Shown here piece after piece: positions 35,394-44,179 of a stretch of 63,601 bases of DNA. Origin of the DNA: Rhodopseudomonas rhenobacensis (GTDB lineage Bacteria; Pseudomonadota; Alphaproteobacteria; Rhizobiales; Xanthobacteraceae); the NCBI RefSeq assembly GCF_014203125.1, contig NZ_JACHIH010000010.1, forward strand, positions 1 to 63,601, written 5' to 3'. The notes below the pieces were generated by a model. It ran no database searches, had not been told where the DNA came from, and saw only the letters and a list, made by a program, of their open reading frames with translations. The position numbers were made by a program, and so were the translations under genes. How positions within the stretch are numbered: position 1 is the stretch's first letter; every line of letters begins with the position of its first letter.

Positions 35394-37154
35394 ATGAAGT
35401 TCCTTCAGCAACCTCCGCGGTTCCTGTTCTTCACGGGCAAGGGCGGCGTAGGGAAGACCTCGATCGCCTGCGCGACCTCCATCACGTTGGCCGAAGCCGG
35501 CAACCGAGTGCTGCTTGTCAGCACCGATCCCGCCTCCAATGTGGGACAAGTGTTCGGTGTCAGCATCGGCAATCAGATCACGGCGATCCCCGCCGTCGCG
35601 CGTCTTTCCGCGCTGGAAATCGACCCTCAGGCGGCGGCGCAGGCCTATCGCGAGCGCATCGTCGGGCCGGTGCGCGGCCTGCTGCCGGACACGGTGGTCA
35701 AGAGCATCGAGGAACAACTCTCGGGGGCCTGTACCACCGAGATTGCCGCGTTCGACGAATTTACCGAGTTGCTGACGGATACGGTGCTGACGCAGGCGTT
35801 CGATCACATCGTGTTCGACACGGCCCCCACAGGACATACCATCCGGTTGCTGCAATTGCCGGGCGCCTGGAGCGGCTTTCTGGAACACGGCAAGGGTGAT
35901 GCATCCTGCCTTGGGCCTTTGGCCGGGCTGGAAAAGCAGCGCGCCCAATACAAGGCTGCGGTGGACGGGCTGGCCGATCCCGCCAAGACGCGTTTGGTGC
36001 TGGTTGCCCGCGCACAGCGCACCACTTTGCAGGAAGCAGCCCGCACCTGCGGTGAACTCGCCAGCATCGGGATCTCCCGACAATATCTGGTGATCAACGG
36101 CGTATTTCCAATCGACGCTGTTGCCGGCGATGCGCTGGCTGAATCAATCGTGACGAGGGAGCAGGCGGCGCTGGCGGCCATTCCCGCCGCGCTCAGCGCG
36201 TTGCCGACCGACCAGATTGCGCTCAAGCCGTTCAATCTGGTCGGGCTCGAGGCGCTGCGTCAATTGTTTCTGCAAACCGGCCCAGCGACCGCCGATCCGC
36301 CGGCTGAGCCGCCTAGTGTCCAAGCGCCGAGCCTGTCCGCGCTAATCGGTGACATCGCCGCGGAGGGCCACGGCCTCGTGATGCTGATGGGGAAGGGGGG
36401 CGTCGGCAAGACCACCCTGGCTGCCGCCATCGCGATCGAACTGGCGCGGCGAGGACTTGGGGGTCATCTCACCACCTCCGACCCGGCGGCGAATCTGAAC
36501 GACACCCTGGATGGCACGCTGGACCATCTGACGGTCAGTCGCATCGACCCGGAACAAGTAACTGAGCAGTATCGCGCGCAGGTGCTGGCCAGCAAAGGCG
36601 ACAAGTTGGACGCGGCTGGGCGCGCCCTGTTGGAGGAAGATTTGCGATCGCCTTGTACCGAGGAGATCGCGGTGTTTCAGGCGTTCGCACGCGTCATTCG
36701 CGAGGCCGGCAAGACATTCGTGGTGATGGACACCGCCCCGACCGGGCACACTCTGCTGTTGCTCGATGCCACCGGCGCCTATCACCGGGACGTCGCCCGC
36801 CAGATGGGTGAAACCGGCATGCATTTCACGACGCCGATGATGCAGTTGCAGGATCCCAAGCAGACCAAGGTCCTGATCGTCACGCTGGCGGAGACCACGC
36901 CGGTGCTCGAGGCCGCGGATCTGCAGGCCGATCTGCGCCGCGCCGGAATCGAACCGTGGGCCTGGATCATCAACAACAGTGTCGCCGCAGCCGAAGTGAC
37001 GTCGCCATTGCTGGCGCAGCGCGCGCGCAATGAATTGCGGGAAATCGACTCGGTCGCCAACCAACACGCCAGTCGCTACGCCCTGGTGCCCTTGCTGAAG
37101 GACGAGCCCATTGGCCTGAAGCGGCTGCAACGGCTGATGGATCTGCAGGCGTAG
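35394..37154 (+). CDS. arsA: Arsenite-stimulated ATPase ArsA
   Basis: A 586-residue ATPase made of two homologous halves. The P-loops are GKGGVGKTSIACATS near residue 15 and GKGGVGKTTLAAAIA near 332. Each half also has the switch motif DTAPTGHT. Metal-binding Cys residues are visible in LSGACTTEI and LRSPCTEEI. It energises arsenite efflux through the Acr3 permease and receives As(III) from ArsD. Length and organisation are normal. Only 64 bp separate it from the phnD-like gene, with no obvious terminator, so read-through is likely. Confidence 0.96.
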   Translation: MKFLQQPPRFLFFTGKGGVGKTSIACATSITLAEAGNRVLLVSTDPASNVGQVFGVSIGNQITAIPAVARLSALEIDPQAAAQAYRERIVGPVRGLLPDTVVKSIEEQLSGACTTEIAAFDEFTELLTDTVLTQAFDHIVFDTAPTGHTIRLLQLPGAWSGFLEHGKGDASCLGPLAGLEKQRAQYKAAVDGLADPAKTRLVLVARAQRTTLQEAARTCGELASIGISRQYLVINGVFPIDAVAGDALAESIVTREQAALAAIPAALSALPTDQIALKPFNLVGLEALRQLFLQTGPATADPPAEPPSVQAPSLSALIGDIAAEGHGLVMLMGKGGVGKTTLAAAIAIELARRGLGGHLTTSDPAANLNDTLDGTLDHLTVSRIDPEQVTEQYRAQVLASKGDKLDAAGRALLEEDLRSPCTEEIAVFQAFARVIREAGKTFVVMDTAPTGHTLLLLDATGAYHRDVARQMGETGMHFTTPMMQLQDPKQTKVLIVTLAETTPVLEAADLQADLRRAGIEPWAWIINNSVAAAEVTSPLLAQRARNELREIDSVANQHASRYALVPLLKDEPIGLKRLQRLMDLQA

Positions 37155-37218
37155 CGGGGGTGTCATGAATCGGTGATATCTCGCTCTTTCAGGCCCATTG
37201 ACCTGTTAGGAGACGAGG

Positions 37219-38184
37219 GTGAGACATTGGCTCAAAGCGTGCATTTTCGGATTGGCCCTGGCGGGCGTCACCGCGCTCGGGACAGGCGGCAGCCATGCAC
37301 TTGACGAGCGCTACCTTGATGCCGATGGCGATTTGCTCGCAGACGTTCCAACCGACCCGAGCAAGCTGATCGATCCCGACACGCTGGTGTTCGCCTACAC
37401 GCCGGTCGAGGACCCTGCCGTCTATACAAAAGTGTGGGAGGGGTTCCTCAAGCACATGGAAGTGGTGACCGGCAAGAAGGTGCAGTTTTTTCCGGTGCAG
37501 TCGAACGCCGCCCAGATCGAGGCGATGCGCGCCGGCCGGTTGCACGTCGCGGCCTTCAACACCGGATCGAACCCGATCGCGGTGGCCTGCGCAGGATTCC
37601 GTCCGTTCGCCATGATGGCTGCGATGAACGACGAATTCGGCTACCGGATGCAGTTCATTACCTATCCGGGATCGGGAATTGAAAAGGTCGAGGATATCAG
37701 AGGAAAGAAGCTCGCCTTTACCAGCGAGACATCGAATTCGGGCTTCAAGGCGCCCTCGGCTCTGCTTCGCGATCAGTTCAAGATGGAAGCCAAGAAAGAC
37801 TACGAGCCGGTGTTCTCCGGCAAGCATGACAACTCGATCCTCGGCGTTGCCAACAAGGACTATCCGGCGGCTTCGATCGCCTCCTCCGTCATGGACCGGA
37901 TGATCGCCCGCAACGTGATCAAGCGCGAGCAGGTCAAGGTCATCTACGCCTCCGATCGGTTCCCGACGTCTGGCTATGGCGTTGTGTACAACTTGAAGCC
38001 GGAGCTTCAGAACAAGATCAAGTCGGCGTTCTTTTCCTTCAATTGGGACGGATCGGAGCTGCTGAAGGAATTCCAAAAGTCTGAGCCGCCACAGGAAAAA
38101 TTCGTCGAGATCTCCTTCAAGGACTCGTGGAAAGTCGTTCGCGACATCGACGCCGCCATGGGCATCAGCTATACGTGCAAATGA
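37219..38184 (+). CDS. phnD: PhnD-family periplasmic phosphonate/oxyanion-binding protein
   Basis: A 321-residue ABC-transporter substrate-binding protein with a signal peptide (hydrophobic core FGLALAGVTALG, cleavage near SHA-LD). The PhnD/SsuA fold is shown by LVFAYTPVEDPAVYTKVW, then AGRLHVAAFNTGSNPIAVACAGFRP and ITYPGSGIEKVEDIRGKKLAFTSETSNSGFKAP. The GTG start at 37219 follows TAGGAGACGAGG. It may bind phosphonate, phosphite, phosphate or an arsenic oxyanion; the sequence does not decide. It lies directly behind arsA and before the matching ATPase and permeases. The symbol reflects family only. Confidence 0.85.
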   Translation: MRHWLKACIFGLALAGVTALGTGGSHALDERYLDADGDLLADVPTDPSKLIDPDTLVFAYTPVEDPAVYTKVWEGFLKHMEVVTGKKVQFFPVQSNAAQIEAMRAGRLHVAAFNTGSNPIAVACAGFRPFAMMAAMNDEFGYRMQFITYPGSGIEKVEDIRGKKLAFTSETSNSGFKAPSALLRDQFKMEAKKDYEPVFSGKHDNSILGVANKDYPAASIASSVMDRMIARNVIKREQVKVIYASDRFPTSGYGVVYNLKPELQNKIKSAFFSFNWDGSELLKEFQKSEPPQEKFVEISFKDSWKVVRDIDAAMGISYTCK

Positions 38185-38226
38185 CGGCGCAGGCGCCTTT
38201 GGGCAGCCGCCTTGGGATCGCAATTG

Positions 38227-39045
38227 ATGCTCCGAATCCAGGCGCTGACCAAGACGTATAAGAACGGCGAAGCCGCCTTGAAAGGCGTCTCCCTCGGTGT
38301 CGAAGCAGGAGAGATCATCGGCCTGATTGGCCCGTCGGGGGCGGGCAAGTCGACGTTGATCCGTTGCGTCAACCGGCTGATCGAGCCGAGCTCGGGGCGG
38401 GTGCAGCTCGGCGAGGTGGAACTCACCGGCCTTTCTGGCGGCGCGCTTCGTCGCGAACGTCGCCGGATCGGCATGATTTTCCAGGAGTACGCGCTGATCG
38501 AGCGCCTCACCGTCATGGAGAACGTGCTCGCCGGCCGGCTCGGCTATACCGGATTCTGGAACAGCTGGTTCCGACGCTTCGCTGCGCAGGACGTCCAACG
38601 CGCGATTGCGCTCCTCGAACGCGTGGGACTGATCGACCACATCGACAAGCGCGCTGATGCGCTGTCGGGCGGCCAGCGTCAGCGCGTGGGCATCGCGCGC
38701 GCCCTGATTCAGCAGCCGGAATTGTTGCTGGTCGATGAGCCGACGGCGAGTCTCGATCCCAAGACGTCCCGGTCGGTGATGCGGCTGCTGACGGAATTGT
38801 GCATCGAAAACCGGCTGGCGGCGATCGTCAACATCCACGACGTGGTCCTTGCCCAGGCGTTCCTTCCCCGAATCGTCGGGCTCAACGCCGGTATCGTCGT
38901 CTATGATGGCCCTGCCAGCGGGTTAACCGCCGAGGTGTTGACCTCCATCTATGGCGAGGAAGATTGGACCCGGACCGCGGCGGGGGAGGGCGGGAGTGAC
39001 GATGGGGAGCCCTTGGTCATCGCGCGGATGGAAGCCGAGCAGTGA
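38227..39045 (+). CDS. phnC: PhnC-type ABC transporter ATP-binding protein
   Basis: A 272-residue ABC ATPase. Walker A is [20 protein letters not shown], the Q-loop [23 protein letters not shown], the signature [15 protein letters not shown] and Walker [14 protein letters not shown]; the His switch is in NIHDVVLA. The segment [17 protein letters not shown] is characteristic of PhnC. The ATG at 38227 begins at the ATPase fold. The stop overlaps the next start (GTGA, 4 bp). Confidence 0.92.
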   Translation: MLRIQALTKTYKNGEAALKGVSLGVEAGEIIGLIGPSGAGKSTLIRCVNRLIEPSSGRVQLGEVELTGLSGGALRRERRRIGMIFQEYALIERLTVMENVLAGRLGYTGFWNSWFRRFAAQDVQRAIALLERVGLIDHIDKRADALSGGQRQRVGIARALIQQPELLLVDEPTASLDPKTSRSVMRLLTELCIENRLAAIVNIHDVVLAQAFLPRIVGLNAGIVVYDGPASGLTAEVLTSIYGEEDWTRTAAGEGGSDDGEPLVIARMEAEQ

Positions 39046-39884
39046 ATTCGGGCACCTCCGCATCAAGCGCTGTTTCGACCAGTCTTGCCGCAGTTTCGGC
39101 GCGGCGCTGGCGGCCGCCGCGATTGATCGAAAGCCCGTTGGTCCGTTGGGCGGCGTTGCTCGGGATTGCGTCATATCTGGCTCTGGCCTTTGCCACCATC
39201 GACGTGAACTGGACGCGGGTTTCAGAAGGCGTGGTGCGGGCCGCTCGGCTGTTCGAGAGCTTTATCTCGCCGAATTTTACGTCCCGCTGGAGCGACATTC
39301 AGCAAGGGACGATTGAAAGCTTGACCATGACGGTCACGGCGACCGTGGCCGGTGTGCTGCTGGCGGTTCCGATCGGTTTGGGCGCCGCGCGCAATCTCGC
39401 GCCTTGGTGGGTCTACGGCATTTGCCGCGGTGTTATTGCAGCGTCGCGCGCACTGCAGGACATCATTGTCGCGATCTTCTTCGTCGCCATGTTCGGCTTT
39501 GGTCCATTCGCGGGCTTTCTGACGCTCACCGTCTCGACGATCGGGTTTCTCTCCAAGCTCCTCGCCGACGACATCGAGGAGATCGACCCGGGGCAGGTGG
39601 AGGCAATCCGCGCGACCGGCGCCGGCTTTTGGCAGGTGATCGACTTTGCAGTCGCGAGCCAGGTGATTCCCCGCCTCATCGGGCTCACGGCCTACAAGGT
39701 CGACATCAACTTCCGGGAATCCTCGGTGATCGGCATTGTCGGCGCCGGGGGCATCGGCGCGACGCTCAATACCGCGCTCGACCGCTACGAGTTCGATACG
39801 GCAGGCGCAATTCTTCTCATCATCATCGGCATCGTCATGGCCTGCGAATACGGCGCAGGCGCCATACGGAAACGGTTCGCCTGA
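39042..39884 (+). CDS. phnE: PhnE-type ABC transporter permease 1
   Basis: A 280-residue inner-membrane permease with about six helices. The ATPase-contacting loop is [23 protein letters not shown], followed by [19 protein letters not shown], the PhnE signature. It starts with GTG overlapping the phnC stop. It probably forms a heterodimer with the second permease. Confidence 0.92.
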   Translation: MNSGTSASSAVSTSLAAVSARRWRPPRLIESPLVRWAALLGIASYLALAFATIDVNWTRVSEGVVRAARLFESFISPNFTSRWSDIQQGTIESLTMTVTATVAGVLLAVPIGLGAARNLAPWWVYGICRGVIAASRALQDIIVAIFFVAMFGFGPFAGFLTLTVSTIGFLSKLLADDIEEIDPGQVEAIRATGAGFWQVIDFAVASQVIPRLIGLTAYKVDINFRESSVIGIVGAGGIGATLNTALDRYEFDTAGAILLIIIGIVMACEYGAGAIRKRFA

Positions 39885-39885
39885 A

Positions 39886-40707
39886 ATGCCGACGACGCGC
39901 ACGGCCACGGGCAAGACCTCAGGGTGGCGGTTCAAGACCTGGCGACGAACGCGGCTGGAGTGGCTCGGCTGGCTGGCGCTGGTCGCGCTGACGGTGTTGT
40001 GCTGGCGCGTGATGACAGCCGGCACCATCTGGTCGTTCGTCGAGGACGCGCCCCGTCAGGCCGCGGACCTGTTCGGTCGCATGCTGCCGCCGCGCTGGGA
40101 CTATGCCAATAGCCTGTGGCGGCCGTTGTGGGATACGATCAATATGGCCACGCTCGGCACGGCGATCGCCATCGTCGTTGCGACGTCGCTCGCCTTTCTG
40201 GCAGCGCGCAACACGACGCCGAGCATGCTCGTCCTGCGACCGCTGGCATTGTTCGTGATCGTGGCCTCCCGCTCGGTCAACGCACTGGTGTGGGGGCTGC
40301 TTTTGGTTGCCGTGCTCGGCCCCGGCGTCCTGGCGGGCATCATCGCCATCGCACTGCGTTCGATCGGCTTCATCGGAAAGCTTCTCTACGAGGCCATCGA
40401 GGAGATCGACGAGATGCAAGTCGAAGCGATCAGGGCGACCGGAGCCTCGCCTGCGCAGGTGATCACCTACGGCATCGTCCCGCAGATCCTGCCCGCCTTC
40501 GCGACCATTTCCGTGTTCCGCTGGGACATCAACATCCGTGAATCGACCGTGCTCGGGCTTGTCGGCGCGGGAGGCCTGGGACTTGCGCTGGAGACCTCGC
40601 TCAATACATTGGCATGGCCACAAGTGAGCGTGATCCTGCTGATGATTCTGGCGACAGTCGTGTTCAGCGAATGGCTCACCGCCAAGGTCCGCAAGGGAAT
40701 TCTCTGA
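39886..40707 (+). CDS. phnE: PhnE-type ABC transporter permease 2
   Basis: A 273-residue permease parallel to the preceding one: [25 protein letters not shown] for the coupling helix and DINIRESTVLGLVGAGGLGLAL near the C-terminus. The start 39886 lies one base past the previous stop; an open frame upstream to 39736 is only overlap. It is the last gene of the ars-phn run. The N-terminus is basic before the first helix (WLGWLALVALTVLCW). Confidence 0.92.
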   Translation: MPTTRTATGKTSGWRFKTWRRTRLEWLGWLALVALTVLCWRVMTAGTIWSFVEDAPRQAADLFGRMLPPRWDYANSLWRPLWDTINMATLGTAIAIVVATSLAFLAARNTTPSMLVLRPLALFVIVASRSVNALVWGLLLVAVLGPGVLAGIIAIALRSIGFIGKLLYEAIEEIDEMQVEAIRATGASPAQVITYGIVPQILPAFATISVFRWDINIRESTVLGLVGAGGLGLALETSLNTLAWPQVSVILLMILATVVFSEWLTAKVRKGIL

Positions 40708-40773
40708 CAAAAATCGGGCGCGGGATAATCTCGTGCTGAACTCACGAGCCGTCGAATGCCTCCGGCACGCTGA

Positions 40774-40824
40774 GGCCCTCATCCTGAGCAGCCGCCACTT
40801 GTGGCCGCGTCTCGCAGGATGAGG
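40774..40824. repeat. Short palindromic repeat (CTCATCCTGAG ... CAGGATGAG type)
   Basis: CCTCATCCTGAGCAGC is answered by CTCGCAGGATGAGGC, an imperfect palindrome of a kind seen between genes in this bacterial group. It lies in the 480-bp gap 40708-41188. A minus-strand open frame of 101 codons (40779-41084) also crosses the gap; it contains YRNLDQWRLFAGGLAEECE and could be a gene remnant, but I recognise no family. Confidence 0.6.
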
Positions 40825-41188
40825 CAGCCCGCTCCATGCTCTGGCCCCGACATCGGCCGCAACGCCTTTCCGCCCGGTCCCAGGCCGTGTTGCAGCAGCC
40901 ATTGCGATAATCGGGGCGAGGTCGTTTCGCATTCCTCGGCAAGGCCGCCGGCAAACAACCGCCATTGGTCGAGGTTGCGATAGGGCACGCCAACGATGAT
41001 GGGGATGCCCAACTGCACGCGGGTCAGCTGACAAACGACCGCTCTGCAACACAAGCGAACCTGTTCCCGCACAACAAATTTCACCTAATAAAAACATCCG
41101 CGACGATGTGAAAATTCATTTGCCGGATTGCTTGGGATGCCTCTCTATTGAGCTCAACAAGAGACGTATTTGGGCGGAGACGGCGAAG

Positions 41189-42055
41189 ATGGAACGTCAA
41201 CGAGACGCCGAGAGGCATTGCGTGATGCCGGCGCGTCCCCCGATGGGGCGCGACAACGGCGGAATCCAGGCGCTCGACCGGGCCTTCCTCATTCTGGATA
41301 TTATCGCCGACGCCGGCGGCGAAGCGAAGCTGACCGAGATCGCCGGCATTGCGGGCCTGAACGTCTCGACCTGCCATCACCTGATCTCGACGCTGTACAA
41401 TTGGGGATACGTCGCGCGCGGTCCGAACAGCCGCAGCTACGTGCTCGGCTCGCGCATCCTGCATCTCAGCGCGGCGTGTCTGCGCCAGGTGGATCTGCCG
41501 CGCCGCGCGCAGATCTATCTCGATCGGCTGAACGACCAGACCCACGAGGCGGTGCAGCTCGCCATCATGCAGGGCACCAATCTGGTCAACGTGCTGCGCC
41601 GCGAGTCGCGGCACGCCGTGCGGGTCGATGCGGGGCTCGGCGGCAAATCCAATGCTGCGCACGCCACCGCGACCGGCAAGGCGATCCTGGCGTGGCTGCC
41701 GCCCAGCGAACTCGATCGCATCATCGCCGACAAGGGGCTCACCGCGTTCACGCCGCAGACCATCACCGATCTCGATCGGCTGAAGGAAGAGCTGCGGATC
41801 GTGCGCCGCAACGGCGTTGCGGTCGATCGCGAAGAATTCCAGCCCGGCGTGATCTGCATCGGCGCCGCGATCCGCGACCACGCCGGCGCCGTCGTCGGAT
41901 CGATCAGCGTGTCGTCACCGCTGTTTCGCGCCACGGACGACTACGTCGACGACATCAAGCGTCACCTGATCTCCGCGACCAATGAATTGTCGAGCGAACT
42001 CGGCGCGCTCGGCGCCGTCCTTGGAGGAAATCCCAAAGCCATCGCCGCCGAATAG
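41189..42055 (+). CDS. IclR-family transcriptional regulator
   Basis: A 288-residue IclR regulator. The N-terminal winged helix has QALDRAFLILDIIADAGGEAKLTEIAGIAGLNVSTCHHLISTL. The C-terminal effector domain has HAVRVDAGLGGKSNAAHATATGKAILAWLP and RRNGVAVDREEFQPGVICIGAAIRD, the usual IclR patterns. The ATG at 41189 with GGAG 9 bp upstream is chosen; the frame extends to 41108. It stands at the head of a one-directional catabolic cluster and very likely controls it in response to its substrate. Confidence 0.92.
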   Translation: MERQRDAERHCVMPARPPMGRDNGGIQALDRAFLILDIIADAGGEAKLTEIAGIAGLNVSTCHHLISTLYNWGYVARGPNSRSYVLGSRILHLSAACLRQVDLPRRAQIYLDRLNDQTHEAVQLAIMQGTNLVNVLRRESRHAVRVDAGLGGKSNAAHATATGKAILAWLPPSELDRIIADKGLTAFTPQTITDLDRLKEELRIVRRNGVAVDREEFQPGVICIGAAIRDHAGAVVGSISVSSPLFRATDDYVDDIKRHLISATNELSSELGALGAVLGGNPKAIAAE

Positions 42056-42079
42056 TCAAGAAACCAAAAGGGTCAACCG

Positions 42080-43246
42080 ATGTACAATCCTGAGAACGTC
42101 AAGACCTCGCCCGATTTCCCGATTCCCGACACCATGCGCGCCTGGGTGCTGGGCGATCCGGATCAGCTGACGCTCGCCACCAAGCCGGTGCCGGTGCCGA
42201 AGAAGGCCGAGGTCCTGGTCCGTATCGATGCCGTGGCGATCTGCGCGACCGACCTCGAGATCATCCATCATGGTCCGCCGGCGATGATCCAGGGCGGACT
42301 GCCCTACAACAAGAACTTCACGCCGGGCCATGAATATATGGGCACCGTCGCGGCGCTCGGGCCGGGCGTCGACGAATACAAGATCGGCGAGCGCGTCACG
42401 GTGGAAATTCACGCCGGCTGCGGCCAGTGCAAGCGCTGCCGCGAGGGCATGTACACCTCGTGCCACAACTACGGGCTGAACTACGGCGACGTCGACAAGG
42501 GCCATCGCGCCAACGGCTTCACCACCGACGGCGGCTTTGCCGAATACGCGGTCAACAGCATCAACACCCTGGTTCGCGTCTCCGACGAGATGTCGGACGA
42601 AGAAGCCACGCTGGTGGTCACCGCCGGCACCGCGATGTACGGCCTCACCGAGCTCGGCGGGCTGGTTGCCGGCGAGAGCGTGGTGGTCACCGGCCCGGGT
42701 CCGATCGGCCTGCTCGGCGTCGCCGTCGCCAAGGCGCTCGGCGCCAATCCGGTGATCCTGACCGGCACCCGCGACAATCGCCTGCAGATCGGCCTTGAGC
42801 TCGGCGCCGACTACGTCATCAACGCCAAGAATGAGGATCCGGTGGCTGCGGTGCGCAAGCTGAACGGCGGCAAGGGCGTCGACTACGTCGTCGAATGCTC
42901 TGGCGCGCCCGACGCGGTGAACGAAGCCGCCCGCATGGTCAATCGCGGCGGCCGGATCTGTCTGGCGGCATTCCCCGGCAAGCCGGTGGAGGTCGATATC
43001 GCCTATCTGGTGCGCAACAACATCTACGTGTTCGGCATTCGCGGCGAGGGCAAGAGCGCCACGCATCGCGCCGAAGCGTTCATGGCGCAGAAGCGGTTCG
43101 ACGCCACCAAGGTGCACACCCACACCTTCGCGCTGGAAGATCTTCCGACCGCGCTGCGCTACGCCCGCGAGCGCATCGAGGACGCCATCAAGGTCGTGGT
43201 CAAGACCCACGGTCATGCGGCGATCACCAGCGTGGCGGCGGAATAG
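42080..43246 (+). CDS. Zinc-dependent medium-chain alcohol dehydrogenase
   Basis: A 388-residue MDR dehydrogenase. The catalytic zinc ligands are Cys in AICATDLE and His/Glu in GHEYMGTV. The structural zinc cysteines are CGQCKRCREGMYTSC. The NAD-binding motif is VTGPGPIGLLGVAVAKALGA. It resembles threonine/sorbitol/butanediol dehydrogenases and should oxidise a secondary alcohol or vicinal diol with NAD(P). It is the first enzyme gene of the cluster, 24 bp after the regulator. Substrate unknown. Confidence 0.9.
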   Translation: MYNPENVKTSPDFPIPDTMRAWVLGDPDQLTLATKPVPVPKKAEVLVRIDAVAICATDLEIIHHGPPAMIQGGLPYNKNFTPGHEYMGTVAALGPGVDEYKIGERVTVEIHAGCGQCKRCREGMYTSCHNYGLNYGDVDKGHRANGFTTDGGFAEYAVNSINTLVRVSDEMSDEEATLVVTAGTAMYGLTELGGLVAGESVVVTGPGPIGLLGVAVAKALGANPVILTGTRDNRLQIGLELGADYVINAKNEDPVAAVRKLNGGKGVDYVVECSGAPDAVNEAARMVNRGGRICLAAFPGKPVEVDIAYLVRNNIYVFGIRGEGKSATHRAEAFMAQKRFDATKVHTHTFALEDLPTALRYARERIEDAIKVVVKTHGHAAITSVAAE

Positions 43247-43258
43247 TCGGGACATCCC

Positions 43259-44179
43259 ATGTTGAGTTGCGACACCTATCTCAGTCCCGGATCTCTGGAC
43301 GACGCGCTGGCAGCGGTGGCTGCCAGCGACGGCCGGTTCCGTTTCGTGGCCGGGGCAACCGATCTGTTGCCCTGGGCGCGGGAGGGCCGCGCCGGCGACG
43401 TCCACGTCCCGTTGCTGGTGGATATTTCCGGCATTCCGGATCTGCGGACCATCGAGCCCAGGGATGGACGGATTTGGATCGGGGCCGCAACGCCGTTTCA
43501 GAGGTTCCTCGATCATCCTGAGCTGATCAGGCTGATGCCCGGCATGCCGGATTGCGCGGTGTGGTTCGCCGACAATCAGATCCGGGAATCCGCGACGATC
43601 GGCGGCAACCTGGTCAACGCCTCGCCGTCGGGCGACGGCATTCCGCCGCTGCTCACCGCCAATGCGACGATCGAACTCGCCGCGTTGCGCGACGGCGCCA
43701 TCCGCCGTCGCCGGGTCAGCCTTGTGGATTTCATCAAGGGCCCCGGCCAGACCGAAGCCGAGCACGACGAGATCCTGCTCGGCGTCGAATGCGACACGCT
43801 CGAGGGCTATGGCGGGGCGTTCGAGAAAGTCGGCCATCGCCGTTCGCTGGTGATCGCGGTGGTCTGCCTGTCGGCGGTGGTTCGGCTCGATCCGTCGGGC
43901 ACGCGCTTCGAGGACGTCCGCGTCGCGATCGGCGGCGTCGGTCCGGTGGCGCGGCGCATGACGGATGTCGAGCAGCGGCTGATCGGCCAGCCGATCACCG
44001 CGGAATTGTTGCGCGCGTGTCTGGTCGGTTGCGAGCAGTTCGTCATGTCGCGCACGCGGCAGGAATATCGAAAGCTGGTCGCTCCGGGTTTCGTCGCGCG
44101 CGGTCTTGCCAACGCCATCGAACGCGCCGGCGGAAGCCCCGACGCCTGCGGCATCGCGAAGGAGATTGCAAATGGCTGA
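43259..44179 (+). CDS. Molybdenum hydroxylase FAD-binding (medium) subunit
   Basis: A 306-residue FAD subunit of the xanthine dehydrogenase/CO dehydrogenase family (CoxM-like). The FAD-binding loops are VAGATDLLPWAREG and SATIGGNLVNASPSGDGIPPLL. It passes electrons from the Fe-S clusters to NAD or another acceptor. The stop overlaps the start of the next gene by 8 bp. Slightly longer than typical CoxM. Confidence 0.9.
   Translation: MLSCDTYLSPGSLDDALAAVAASDGRFRFVAGATDLLPWAREGRAGDVHVPLLVDISGIPDLRTIEPRDGRIWIGAATPFQRFLDHPELIRLMPGMPDCAVWFADNQIRESATIGGNLVNASPSGDGIPPLLTANATIELAALRDGAIRRRRVSLVDFIKGPGQTEAEHDEILLGVECDTLEGYGGAFEKVGHRRSLVIAVVCLSAVVRLDPSGTRFEDVRVAIGGVGPVARRMTDVEQRLIGQPITAELLRACLVGCEQFVMSRTRQEYRKLVAPGFVARGLANAIERAGGSPDACGIAKEIANG

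Noticed and set aside
40779-41084. A 101-codon minus-strand frame in the gap after the phn genes
   Set aside because: Part of it looks protein-like, but there is no start signal or recognised family, and it runs into a palindromic repeat. Not listed as a gene.
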